Notes under the pieces: generated by a model
Databases searched by the model: none
What the model was told of the DNA's origin: nothing
Seen by the model: only the letters and a program-made list of their open reading frames with translations
Shown: one piece after another, positions 33,301-43,400 of the stretch
Position numbering within the stretch: position 1 is the first letter of the stretch
How the letters are laid out: each line of letters begins with the position of its first letter
Position numbers and translations under genes: made by a program
Assembly: GCF_001661265.1 (NCBI RefSeq)
Contig: NW_017566992.1
Span: forward strand, 972,635-1,036,634
DNA from: Saitoella complicata NRRL Y-17804
Lineage: Eukaryota; Ascomycota; Saitoellomycetes; Saitoellales; Saitoellaceae
DNA length: 64,000 nt
Direction: 5' to 3'

Positions 33301-34109
33301 TCACGTCTAAGTTGACCAACGTCATGGCTATCGCGAACATCATCCGTCAGGGACGTTGTACCCTCGTCGCCACCATTCAGATGTACAAGATCTTGGCGCT
33401 TAACTGTTTGATTTCGGCGTACTCCCTCTCTGTCCTCTACCTCGATGGTATCAAGTTCGGTGATGGTCAGGTTACTATCTCTGGAATGTTGATGTCTGTC
33501 TGCTTCCTCTGTATTTCGAAGGCTAAGCCCGTCGAGAAGCTTTCCAAGGAGCGTCCTCAGCCGAATATTTTCAACATGTACATCATCGGGTCTATCTTGT
33601 TGCAGTTTGCCGTTCACGTTGCTTCTCTGATCTACATCGACCGCGTCGTCGGAACCTATGAGAAGAAGGAGATCAACGTCGATCTCGAGGCCGAGTTCTC
33701 TCCGAGCTTGTTGAACAGTGCTATCTACTTGATCCAGCTCTCTCAGCAGGTCTCCACCTTCGTCGTCAACTACCAAGGCCGTCCCTTCCGCGAGTCCATC
33801 CGTGAGAACAGGGCTTTGTACTGGGGTCTCCTCTCCGTCTCCTTCATAGCTTTCTCCTGCGCCACCGAGTTCGTCCCCGAAATCAACGAGAAACTCCGCC
33901 TTGTCAAGTTCGAGGATGCATTCAAGATGACACTTACCCTCGTCATGGCCGCGGACTTTGTGTTGTGTTATGTGATCGAGCAGGTGTTTAAGGCGTTGTT
34001 TGCTGACAATAAGCCGAAGGATATTACGCTGCCGAAGAGTGGAAAGAGGGTTGATGTGCCTTCGCAGTTTGCGAAGGGGAATCTTGAGGGGAAGTACCTG
34101 GAAAAGTAG
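30315..34109 (+). CDS. SPF1: P5A-type cation-transporting ATPase (Spf1)
   Basis: ER-membrane P-type ATPase that removes misinserted transmembrane helices and maintains ER protein quality and glycosylation. The start codon is split: A and T at 30315-30316 end exon 1, a 51-nt intron (30317-30367, GTGAGT, CTAAC branch, TTTCAG) follows, and G at 30368 completes ATG, giving Met-Ser-Val-Asn-Leu. Length is 1247 residues (yeast 1215). Motifs: the P5A signature P-P-E-L-P-M-E-L-S in TM4, the phosphorylation site D-K-T-G-T-L-T at about residue 493, G-E-S-T-P in the actuator domain, T-G-D-N, and A-G-D-G-T-N-D-V-G-A-L-K at about residue 828. The N-terminal extra membrane pair typical of P5 pumps is present. 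No other in-frame ATG explains the conserved N-terminus. Confidence 0.95.
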
Positions 34110-34244
34110 ATGGGACGATATTGCGGCTACTCTTAGATTTGCGTCCTTTACTTGCGAATATATAGCATTTTGTACATACTCTATTTGGCATGACTTGATT
34201 GGGTATATGACTGGGTATCCTAGATCCTGTAGATTGTGAGAAAA

Positions 34245-34827
34245 CTACATCGGCAAACGCCTCACCTCATCCAACGTCCAGTATTTTCTCATGTTCTCAC
34301 CCCTTAGATGCTCAACCTCTTCATCCAGATGCTCAAACAAAACACCTCTGAACGCAGCCAACTTCTCCCGTAGGACCTTGGCGTCGTAGTCTTCTGCCCC
34401 AGCCCTCACGGCTTTGAGGTACTGAACGTACTGTTCCAGACCTTCGTGGATACGTCGATGGTGTTCGGGGTGCGTACCCGTGGGTGCGAAGGCGGGCATG
34501 CGTTTTCCCAGGATAGGGAAGATGTAGATATCCTCGATGGAGTGGTGGGTATGGAGATGTGAATCGAGCTCTAAGGCATGATCTACGAAATCCTGCAGCG
34601 TAATCTTTTGGTCTTCAAACTTATCGGCGAGCTGTGCAACGTCGGGTTAGCCAATGAACTCGCAGACAAAGAGGGTGGGAGCAGTTCAAACTCACATCAT
34701 AAATGGAATTGAAAGATACCCGGAAGTAACTGTGGAACCCCTCCATACGAACTGCCAACCGATCCCATTGTCTCGCTTCAAAATCGGGAACACCGTTTGC
34801 GGACGCACTTGAGCTTGACGACGCCAT
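34245..34827 (-). CDS. Hemerythrin-like HHE cation-binding domain protein
   Basis: Predicted diiron four-helix-bundle protein. Fungal members may sense or buffer oxygen, iron or nitric oxide, but the exact role is unknown. Exons 34827-34696 and 34631-34245 give 172 residues. Helix one holds His-Ser-Tyr-Phe. Helix two holds H-L-H-T-H-H-S-I-E-D near residue 65, helix three H-P-E-H-H-x-x-I-H at about 100, and helix four H-L-D-E-E-V-E-H-L near the end, supplying the expected His and Glu ligands. The start is the ATG at 34827. The frame is open further upstream without an ATG and there resembles an Arg-rich leader, so a longer form starting in another exon cannot be excluded. It lies head to head with the plus-strand tRNA-Arg. 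Confidence 0.85.
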
Positions 34828-35045
34828 AATGGATCGTGCAAAGGAGCGAGCGGGGAAAGTGAGCCGCTGTGCCGCGGAGATAGATGGCAGGAGGCTCCGG
34901 GATGTGGCTTTGAGGGGATACAGGGTGGTGGAGAGATTGTGGAGTGTGGTGGATGTGAGTGGCAGTGGGAAAACCGAAACACCGAGCCGTTTGCCGCGTA
35001 CGACCGCAGGTAAAAGGGTCAATGGCGCTCAAAGACTTATCTAGT

Positions 35046-35118
35046 GACCTGCTGGCCCAATGGTTAAGGCGCTTGACTACGAATCAAGAGATTCCAGGTT
35101 CGAGTCCTGGGTGGGTCG
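35046..35118 (+). tRNA. tRNA-Arg (anticodon ACG), no intron, second copy
   Basis: 73 nt, base-for-base identical to the minus-strand copy at 30067-30139. Only the tRNA and a following T-run are shared, and the 5' flanks differ. Confidence 0.95.
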
Positions 35119-35123
35119 TTTTT
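35119..35123 (+). terminator. Pol III terminator of tRNA-Arg
   Basis: Five T residues directly after the tRNA. Confidence 0.75.
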
Positions 35124-35360
35124 GTGGCTTCCCGGCTTTTTAGACTAGGGAGGCCCTTGGGTGCTTCTAGAGCTGCGCCATGACGCTGTCGCTCTTGGCA
35201 GTAGATATCCTGAGACTAACATGAGATTCCTTAAACTTCTACCGAGAAGATTAGATCTTACCCATGAACCGCAAGGAGAATCTCTATAAGTTTGCCATGC
35301 CCTGCAACCATTGTCGGATCGGAACATCGTTCAGTGAGAGAGTTGTGTGATCGCGCACTG

Positions 35361-36980
35361 ATGATCATGAGAATACCGTTGTTTCAATTGCTTACGCTCG
35401 CTCTGACGCATCTCGTCGGAGTATATGCTGCACCAACCCCCAATTCACAATCTGCGGAAGTTGTGATCTATGGAGGGACGTCCTCCGGTGTCATCGCCGC
35501 CGTCGAGGTTGCTCGCACTGGTGGGAAAAGTGTCATCCTGATCGAACCCCACAGTCACCTTGGCGGAATGACCGCATCAGGCCTCGGTTGGGTCGATACG
35601 GGCAATTCATCAACGATTGGAGGTATTGCTCTGGAGTTCTTCACCCGTGTGGGTAAAGCCTATGGAAAGAAGGGACCTCAATATGCGATTGAGCCTCATG
35701 TTGCGAGCAGTGTCTTTCATGACATGATTACGGAGGTGAAGAACGTTGCGACGCTATACAACAACAAACTTACGAGCGTATCAAGAAAGCCGGGGAAGAT
35801 CACGTCTGTGAAGTTAGAGAATGGACAGATAATTTACGGCGACATCTTTATCGACGCAAGTTACGAAGGTGATCTCATGGCCATGGCAAACGTGACCTAC
35901 GTCGTCGGCCGAGAATCAAAATCCGAATTCAATGAATCAACTGCCGGCGCAACCGAACCCCAGAGCATCGGGCAAGGCATCATCGTCGACCCATGGAAAA
36001 TCGAAGGCGACCCCTCCAGCGGCGTCCTCCCCAACGTCCATAATAACACCGCCCCAGTCCCCGGCACCGGTGACCAAAAAATCATGTCCTACAACTACCG
36101 CCTCTGCGTCACCGAAAACCCCAAGAACCGGATCAATCTCACCCAACCCGCCGGCTACGACCCCGAGCAATTCGAATGGTTGGGGCGGTACACTAAGGCA
36201 CTCTTGGCAAATGGCTCACAGGTTGATACGAACACGTATTTGAAGCTTTCGGGGTTACCGAATGGGAAGTATGACCTGAATAACCAGGGGCAGTTCTCGA
36301 CGGATATGGTTGGGTATAGCTATAACTATCCCAATGGGAGTTGGACGATCAGAGGGCAGCTCATGAGTGCGCATAGGACTTACCTCGAGGGACTTTTCTG
36401 GTATTTAAGGACGAACGACACGATTCCGCAGCCTGTCCGGAATCGGGTTGAACAGATTGGGTTGTGCGCAGACGAATTCAAAGACAGTGAGGGTTGGCCA
36501 TTCCAGATATATATCCGCGAGGGAAGAAGGATGAGGGGTGAATACGTCATGACGGAAAGCAACATCCGCGGGAACGAGACAGTGAACGACACCATCGCCC
36601 TCGGCTCCTACGCCCTCGATGCGCATTTCATTCAAAGAATTCCGACGCAGATTTCCAAAAAGGACGGGAAGAAAGTATGGACGACGGCAACCGAAGGCGG
36701 CTCAAACTCCTGGGAAAACAAAATCCCGCACCCGTACCCAATCTCCTACCGCTCCCTCCTCCCTCGCGCCGAGGAAGTGTCTAACCTGTTGGTGACCGTG
36801 TGTATGAGTTCGACGCATTTGGCGTATAGGAGTATTAGGATGGAGCCGGTGTATATGATGATGGGGCATGCGGCAGGGGCCGCGGCGGTTGTGGCGATTG
36901 ACAGGGGGGATACGGTACAGGGGGTTGATTATGACTCTGTTAGGACGAGGTTGGTGGCGGAAGGGGCGGTGTTGGCTTAA
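35361..36980 (+). CDS. Secreted FAD-dependent oxidoreductase (FAD_oxidored family)
   Basis: Single exon, 539 residues from the ATG at 35361. A signal peptide fits residues of about 1-24 (hydrophobic Leu/Thr/Ala run ending Val-Tyr-Ala-Ala). The FAD-binding fold follows: V-V-I-Y-G-G-T-S-S-G-V-I-A-A-V-E, then I-L-I-E-P-H-S-H-L-G-G-M-T-A-S-G-L-G. This is the pattern of PF12831-type oxidoreductases, in which the G-G-M-x-x-x-G motif is typical. Several N-x-S/T sequons suit a secreted glycoprotein. The substrate is unknown. Codon usage drifts within the gene, with C-ending codons at 35930-36180, but nothing shows transfer. The frame extends upstream from a TTG, which I do not take as the start. Confidence 0.88.
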   Translation: MIMRIPLFQLLTLALTHLVGVYAAPTPNSQSAEVVIYGGTSSGVIAAVEVARTGGKSVILIEPHSHLGGMTASGLGWVDTGNSSTIGGIALEFFTRVGKAYGKKGPQYAIEPHVASSVFHDMITEVKNVATLYNNKLTSVSRKPGKITSVKLENGQIIYGDIFIDASYEGDLMAMANVTYVVGRESKSEFNESTAGATEPQSIGQGIIVDPWKIEGDPSSGVLPNVHNNTAPVPGTGDQKIMSYNYRLCVTENPKNRINLTQPAGYDPEQFEWLGRYTKALLANGSQVDTNTYLKLSGLPNGKYDLNNQGQFSTDMVGYSYNYPNGSWTIRGQLMSAHRTYLEGLFWYLRTNDTIPQPVRNRVEQIGLCADEFKDSEGWPFQIYIREGRRMRGEYVMTESNIRGNETVNDTIALGSYALDAHFIQRIPTQISKKDGKKVWTTATEGGSNSWENKIPHPYPISYRSLLPRAEEVSNLLVTVCMSSTHLAYRSIRMEPVYMMMGHAAGAAAVVAIDRGDTVQGVDYDSVRTRLVAEGAVLA

Positions 36981-37373
36981 GGACAACGGAGGAGAGAATA
37001 TGGTGTACGATACCAGGAGACGGGATGGGTCGACGGGGAGTTTGGACTTTTTCTTGAATGAACAACACTTATGGATGGACTCTGACTAGAATTTTGCAGA
37101 GCGATTCAAAATACACTTGGGTTTTCTTACGTTCTTCTCTGCGTGAACACGTTCAGATAAGTCGTCTTCCAGGCGGCGTGGGAAATGTGAACACACGCAC
37201 GAACAACGATACCGGTAGCCCCAAAGGAGGCTTTGCATTCCAAAATGATATCTGCAGCGACAGAATCTTACACAGAATATAGTTATCGTACAATTATGAC
37301 TCACTCCAAATAGGCAGCGGCCCTCACATCAGTCATCCCACCAAACTGGGCATCCGCCATTTCAACTCTCTCC
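36981..37373. other. Convergent 3' region, nothing recognised
   Basis: 3' ends of the FAD oxidoreductase and the small minus-strand gene. No convincing frame. Confidence 0.5.
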
Positions 37374-37865
37374 TTAGGCCCCGCCTAACTAGAAAATCAC
37401 TGGTGAGGAATTGAATTAGAACATCGCACGAAACATCATAGCTCACGTACCTTGCTGAAAAGGTCAGAAGCCTTGTCCAACAAACTGGACTCGTCCGTAG
37501 AGCCAGTGACAGCAGGCCTCTCAACACCAGGACTGGGACCAGCTCCGGCATCGATGGGGTCGTTGTCGCCGGCTCCGGGGACGTTCGGGGGTTCGTGGCG
37601 GCCAGAGCCAGTCATGGAGCCGGTACTGGCATCGGAACCGAGGCCGAACTGGTCGAGCATGCTGGGTTTGTTGCCGCCGACGGCGTCTTGATTGGCGTCG
37701 TTGAAGAGGTCGTTGTCGGCGTTACCAGGGATCCTGTCTGTTAGAGATGGTGTGTGAGGGCGGGGCTGGGGATCAATTCTGGGAGAAGGAGGACGAACCG
37801 GGGTTGGTGTCTCCCGTCACGGGATCAGTCACATCACCGGGGTTGTTGGAGAGGAATGAGGCCAT
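37374..37865 (-). CDS. Small Asp/Gly/Pro-rich hypothetical protein, 122 aa
   Basis: Three exons: 37865-37799, 37737-37451 and a 15-nt last exon 37388-37374 that encodes only Leu-Gly-Gly-Ala and the stop. Introns are 61 and 62 nt with GTTCGT and GTACGT donors. The protein has no membrane span or signal peptide and is rich in Asp, Asn, Gly and Pro. It has repeated Asn-Pro-Gly/Asp and Gly-Ala-Gly-Asp patterns and a C-terminal amphipathic segment (S-S-L-L-D-K-A-S-D-L-F-S-K). No family recognised. Composition and length resemble hydrophilic stress-type proteins, which is only a guess. The first intron is needed because the frame otherwise stops after 28 codons. Confidence 0.6.
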
Positions 37866-38357
37866 GATATGTGTGATTGAGCTTTACGGATTGTTTGATG
37901 ATGCTTGGTTATGTGGGATCGAATCGTAGGTGGACAGGTCTGAAGTATTTAAAGGTGGGAGGACCGTGGGAGCAGCCATGTCTGTCGTTGGTCAAGATGA
38001 CGTATCTTTCGCTCCTATGAGCTTAATGCTTCAATGCGGATGTCACCTGCTCTGGCACTTGACCTGAATTTTCGTCGATCATCGAGCAAGGAGAATCCAT
38101 GTCTTCCCCTTGAGGCCCATCGAGCCTTGGCCTTGGTTGGGCCCGGATTGCGCAGTTACGGAAGCTCTGCCGAACATGCATGGCAGCTGGTTACGTCCCG
38201 AGACCGCATACAAGACAACAGTTTAGAAAGACGAACGAGTCTAACGTAAGCGACGGGAACAGCTATGCAAGGAGTTGGGGCTGGGGTAAATGGTCTATTC
38301 TCAATTAATGGGTACGCGTGACTTGATGAAGCCTGAGTTTATCTCGGTCTACCCTCC
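37866..38357. other. Intergenic, nothing recognised
   Basis: Upstream of the small hypothetical gene and downstream of Arp9. Short frames only. It contains the promoter of the small gene. Confidence 0.5.
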
Positions 38358-39886
38358 TCACAGATCCCAAACAGCCTCAGGTCCCTTCTCATTATACTCA
38401 GCCTTCCCTACCCATCCTCCTTCTCTTCCAGTAAACACAACCTTCGCCACCAAATATCCACCCAACACCGCAGAATCCTCGGCCTTCCCCACACCCTTCC
38501 ACTCCACAAAGTATTCTGGTAGCTTGACGATTCTTGCTGAGCTGGGTACTTGCTGAGCACCGCTTGACATCATCGGGTAGAATGGTGCTGGTGTTGATCC
38601 TGAGGGTGTGTTCGCGCCTGTTGAGTCAGATGGAAAGCCAGGGCGGGAGGCGATTGGGGCGGTTGACGCGGAAGTAAGGACGTGTCGTGCGTAAATTTCT
38701 GCAAGGATGTGGGATGCTAGACCGGGAATTCTAGATCCGTGGCCAGTAATGATGATATTGTCCCATGCTTCTTGACGTTTCTCAGGGTCAGGAAGGGCGT
38801 TAACGACATGTGCGATTGCGGTGATGAGATCAGCATACTCCGACGACAAACCGAAGAGCGCTTGCGTAGCCTTGAAGCGATTTCGGTCAACAAGATAGTC
38901 CTTTCCTTCGAACTCGAACTTTGCGATTTCCACTTCCTTGTTGTCTTTCTGCTCTTCTTGGGCAGCTTCCTCTGCGGGAGCTTTGCCTTCTGCCTTTTCA
39001 CGTGCCTTTTGCTCCAGGTATTCCTTCGTCTTTCCTGCTGCGACAATAGCGGCGACATCCTCAACATCCTCGGCGTCACCTGCGCCAGCCGCACCTTCGA
39101 CCTCGTCAAGCGTTGGCAGATCACCCTCCACCAAGACCTCGACCAACCCTGATCGCTTCAGTGCTTCCGCTGCACGAAGGTTGCCTTCTACCAGTGCTGC
39201 CAATGCCTTCGTGAAGTGGTTTCCACCGATTGGCACCGTCGCACGTCCACCAACGGGGACTTGAGTCTCGCTGATCACCGTAACATCCGTCCTTGAGTAT
39301 CCAACATCCACCACGAGCGCGCTCAAGACACCGTAGCCGTACGTTGACGCTAGGCCTGACTCAAGCGGTCTGAAGGCTTGACACCCGAGGTTTTCGATGA
39401 ATAGTTGGGTCGCGAAGAGGAGTGATTGTTGTTGTCCGAGGAATTGTGGAGGATGGATCAAGAGGATGGGGTTGGCAAAGGAAGGTTGCAGACCCAGTGT
39501 GGTATGGAGAATGTGATACCTGTAGACCAATCAGTAAAGTGATACTAACTCTCACACATGTCTGCCTACCATAATCCCTCCGCCGCGCTCCAATTGACTA
39601 CATCTCCGTTATGTACCGGCCACACGATCTCGCCCTCCTTGACGTCCTGCGTCTCGTAAGACTGCTGCGCATCCGACCGCTCAAGCAAATCTCGCTCAGC
39701 ATCCTCTTCTGATACCAATTCCCACTGATCGCGTGTCGCTTTCGATGTTGAAGTCGTGCGCCGAACACACGAAAGGACGACGTGCTTCGGAGGAGCGAGG
39801 GGATCCTCGAGGCCGAGGATGGCGCGGTGGTATCTGTCGCCGACTTCGAGGATTACAAGGTGGTCATCACGGAAGGAGGGTGCCAT
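38358..39886 (-). CDS. ARP9: Actin-related protein Arp9 (RSC / SWI-SNF subunit)
   Basis: Nuclear actin-related protein that couples the Arp7/Arp9 module to the remodeller ATPase. Exons 39886-39570 and 39519-38358, with a 50-nt intron, give 492 residues (yeast Arp9 467). Similarity to Arp9 is specific: the start Met-Ala-Pro-x-Phe-Arg-x-Asp, the W-P-V-x-N-G-D-V-V-N-W block, and the acidic insertion with A-A-I-V-A-A-G-K-T-K-E-x-L-E. Further matches are W-D-N-I-I-I-T-G-H-G-S-R-I-P-G, V-K-L-P-E-Y-F-x-E-W-K, and the C-terminal Y-N-x-K-G-P-x-A-V-W-D. The actin nucleotide-binding loops are degenerate, as in other Arp9 proteins, so ATP binding is unlikely. Confidence 0.88.
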
Positions 39887-40469
39887 TGTAGAGTGATCTG
39901 GGGTATATTGCGACGACGCGGTCTCGTACACATATCTCACGCCTGGCTACTGCACGGTAACGCGTTGGACGTCGGTAGTCACGTGAGCAGGCCGCCTCGT
40001 CGCCCAAAAGTGTTTCTATCTATCTTCTATTACTGTCTTGATCATTCCCTACCTTTCCCCACTGGCTAAACGATCACGGAGCACCGGCCGACCGGAGGAT
40101 ATCCATTGGATTTCGGACCCCCAACGACACGCGCTCGCCTCAACAAGGTGATCTGGGCAGTACTTAGCGCGATGCCTGTGCAGGTCGCATGCCCCACCAA
40201 AATTTGGGTTGTTGAACGGGATAGCTATATCGGTTCGATATCACCTTACTCTCTCACCCATCCCTCCCTTCCCCATCCGGACTCTTGGTGTATTAAGCGG
40301 ACCACCATTGTCTCGATATAAGACCCCAGCGACCGCCCGTCCTCCAATTTCCCACACCCTTTCAGACCAACGAGCCCTTGACGGGATTGATCTTGAGCGA
40401 GGAATAAGGAATATCGACCGCTCCCCGCAGCCTACACGTTCACGAATTCCTTTCTTTCAATAACCGACA
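39887..40469. promoter_or_regulatory. Divergent promoter region, Arp9 / fatty acid synthase beta
   Basis: 583 bases between two start codons. The part just before the synthase start is pyrimidine rich, as in strongly expressed fungal genes. No coding frame. Confidence 0.4.
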
Positions 40470-43400
40470 ATGGAGACCGGCTTCGCGACCCCACACGTCC
40501 AGACGACTCCTCGTCCGCTCACCCTCCAGCACGGTTCCCTTGAGCACACCGTTTTGATCCCCAACACCTCCTTCCTTCTCGCTACGCAGCTTCGCGACTC
40601 CTTTCACTCTACTCTTCCTACGCCTACTGAGGGATTTGACCTCGTGGAGGAGCCTTCAAGCGTGACTGAGCTCGTTGCTAGGTTTTTGGGACACGTTGCA
40701 GCGGCAGCTAAGCAAGAGAGCGGCGTTTATGAGGAGGTTCTTCGAACTGTTTTGGCCGAGTTTGAGGCAAGATTTTTGAACGGAAATGAGGTTCACGCCG
40801 TTGCGACCACGCTTCCTGGCGATGCGGAGAAGCACCGCTTGGTGATCAAGAACTACTACCTCGCCCGCACCCTTCTTTCCAAAACCATCAAGCCTCACCC
40901 GGCTGCGCTCTTCCGCAACAACACCTCCAATATCTACGCTGTTTTCGGTGGACAGGGTAACATTGAGGAATATTTCGATGAGTTGCGCGACACCTACGAC
41001 CTCTACGGTGCTCTGGTATCTGAGTTTGTTGAGTTCATGGCCGCTGTATTGGGCAAGTTGGCCAGAGATCCTAAGGCGGCTGGCGTTTACTCTAAGGGTA
41101 TGGACGTCATGACTTGGTTGAACGACGCCGAGTCTACCCCCGAACTGGACTACATGGTCTCGGCACCTGTGTCGTTGCCTTTGATCGGTGTTACTCAGCT
41201 TGCACACTACGCCGTTGCATGCAAGATCCTCGGCCGTAACCCCGGAGAGTTCAAGGACTACTTGTCCGGTACCTCCGGTCACTCCCAGGGTATCATCACC
41301 GCTGTTGCTGTCGCTCGCTCCAGCTCATGGGAGAGCTTCTACAAGGAGTGTGCGGTTGCCGTTACCATGCTCTTCTGGATCGGTTGCCGTGCTCAGCAAA
41401 CTTATCCCACTACTGCCCTGCCACCATCGGCTTTGCAGGATTCCCTTGGCGCCGGAGAGGGTACCCCTACTCCTATGTTATCCATCCGTGACTTGCGCGT
41501 CAAGGACGTTCAGGCCCACATCGATGCCACTAACCAGCATCTTCCCGAGGACCGTCACATCGCCATCGCCCTCATCAACGGCCCCAGAAACGTTGTCGTC
41601 ACCGGTCCCCCTCAGTCTTTGTACGGTTTGAATTTGAGGTTGCGCAAGGTTAAAGCTCCTGCTGGCTTGGAGCAAGGCCGTGTGCCCTACTCTGAGAGGA
41701 AGCAGCGCTTCGTTAACAGGTTCTTGCCAATCTCCGTTCCCTTCCACAGCAAGTACCTCCAGGGCTCCTGCGAGGAGACCATCTTGTCTGACCTCCAGGG
41801 TCTTGACTTCGAGGGCGACATGACCATCCCCGTCTACCACACCGGGTCCGGCGCTGACTTGCGTGAGTTTAAGGATGTCAAGAGGGAGTTGGTTGAAATG
41901 ATCTGTCACCAGGTCGTTAACTGGGAAACCGCTACCAAGTTCCCCGGTGCTAAGGCTATCATTGACTTCGGTCCTGGTGGTATGTCTGGTTTGGGTGCCT
42001 TGACTCACCGCAACAAGGATGGAACCGGTGTCCGTGTCATCTTGGCTGGTGCTCTCGAGGGTAACAACGCCGAGATGGGCTTCAAGCCCGAGCTCTTCGA
42101 CCGCTCCGAGCAGGCTGTCAAGGTTGCTGTTGACTGGCTTAAGGAGTACCAGCCCCGTCTCGTCAAGAACAAGGCTGGCCGTATCTACGTCGACACACCT
42201 TTCTCCCGCTTGTTGGGTAAGCCTCCCGTGATGGTGGCCGGTATGACCCCCTCCACCGTTCCTGCTAGCTTCATCTCTGCTACCATGAACGCTGGTTACC
42301 ACATCGAGTTGGCTGGAGGTGGTTACTACAGCCCCGCTGCCATGACCGCTGCCGTCAAGGAGATCGAGGACAACACCCCTCCCGGCTCTGGTATCACCAT
42401 CAACATCATCTACATCAACCCTAGAACTTACCAGTGGCAAATGCCCCTCGTCAAGACCCTCCGTGACTCCGGATACAGGATCGAGGGTGTTACGGTCGCT
42501 GCTGGTATTCCCTCCATTGAGATCGCCAACGACCTCGTTGCCACTCTTGGCTTGAAGCACATCTCCTTCAAGCCCGGATCTGCCGATGCCATCCAACAGG
42601 TTATCAACATTGCCAAGGCCAACCCCCACTTCCCTATCATCATGCAGTGGACTGGTGGTCGTGCCGGTGGACACCACTCCTTCGAGGACTTCCACGCTCC
42701 TATGTTGAGCATGTACTCCGCTGTTCGTCGTTGCCCCAACATCGTCCTCGTTGCCGGTTCCGGTTTCGGTGGCGCTGACGACACCTTGCCTTACTTGACT
42801 GGTCAGTGGGCTCTCGACTACAACCACCCTCCCATGCCCTTCGATGGTGTCTTGTTCGCTTCCCGTGTCATGACTGCTATGGAGGCCAAGACCTCTACTG
42901 GTGCTAAGCAGGCCATCGTTGACGCTCCTGGTCTCGTTGACTCCGAGTGGGAGAAGACCTACAAGGGTCCCGCTGGTGGTGTTATCACTGTCCGTTCCGA
43001 GTTGGGCGAGCCTATTCACAAGTTGGCTACCCGCGGAATCGTCTTCTGGAAGGAGATGGACGACACTATCTTCAACTTGCCCAAGGAGAAGCGTGTCGCT
43101 GCCCTCAAGGTTAAGAAGGACTACATCATCAAGAAGCTTAACGCTGATTACCAGAAGGTTTGGTTCGGTCGCTCTGAGGCCGATAACCAGCCTTGTGACT
43201 TGGAGGACATGACCTATGCTGAGGTTGTCCGCCGCATGGTTGAGCTCATGTACGTCAAACACCAGGGCCGCTGGATTGACAAATCTCACCGCAACTTGAC
43301 CGGTGACTTCTTGCGTCGTGTTGAGGAGCGTTTCACCCACGAGGAGGGTAAGCCTTCTTTCTTGCAGAGCTTTGAGGCTTTGAACCAGCCCTTCGAGGTT

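Noticed and set aside
31623-33776. Long minus-strand frame of 717 residues over Spf1
   Set aside because: Spf1 is a clear full-length ATPase on the plus strand; the antisense frame is a codon-bias shadow.
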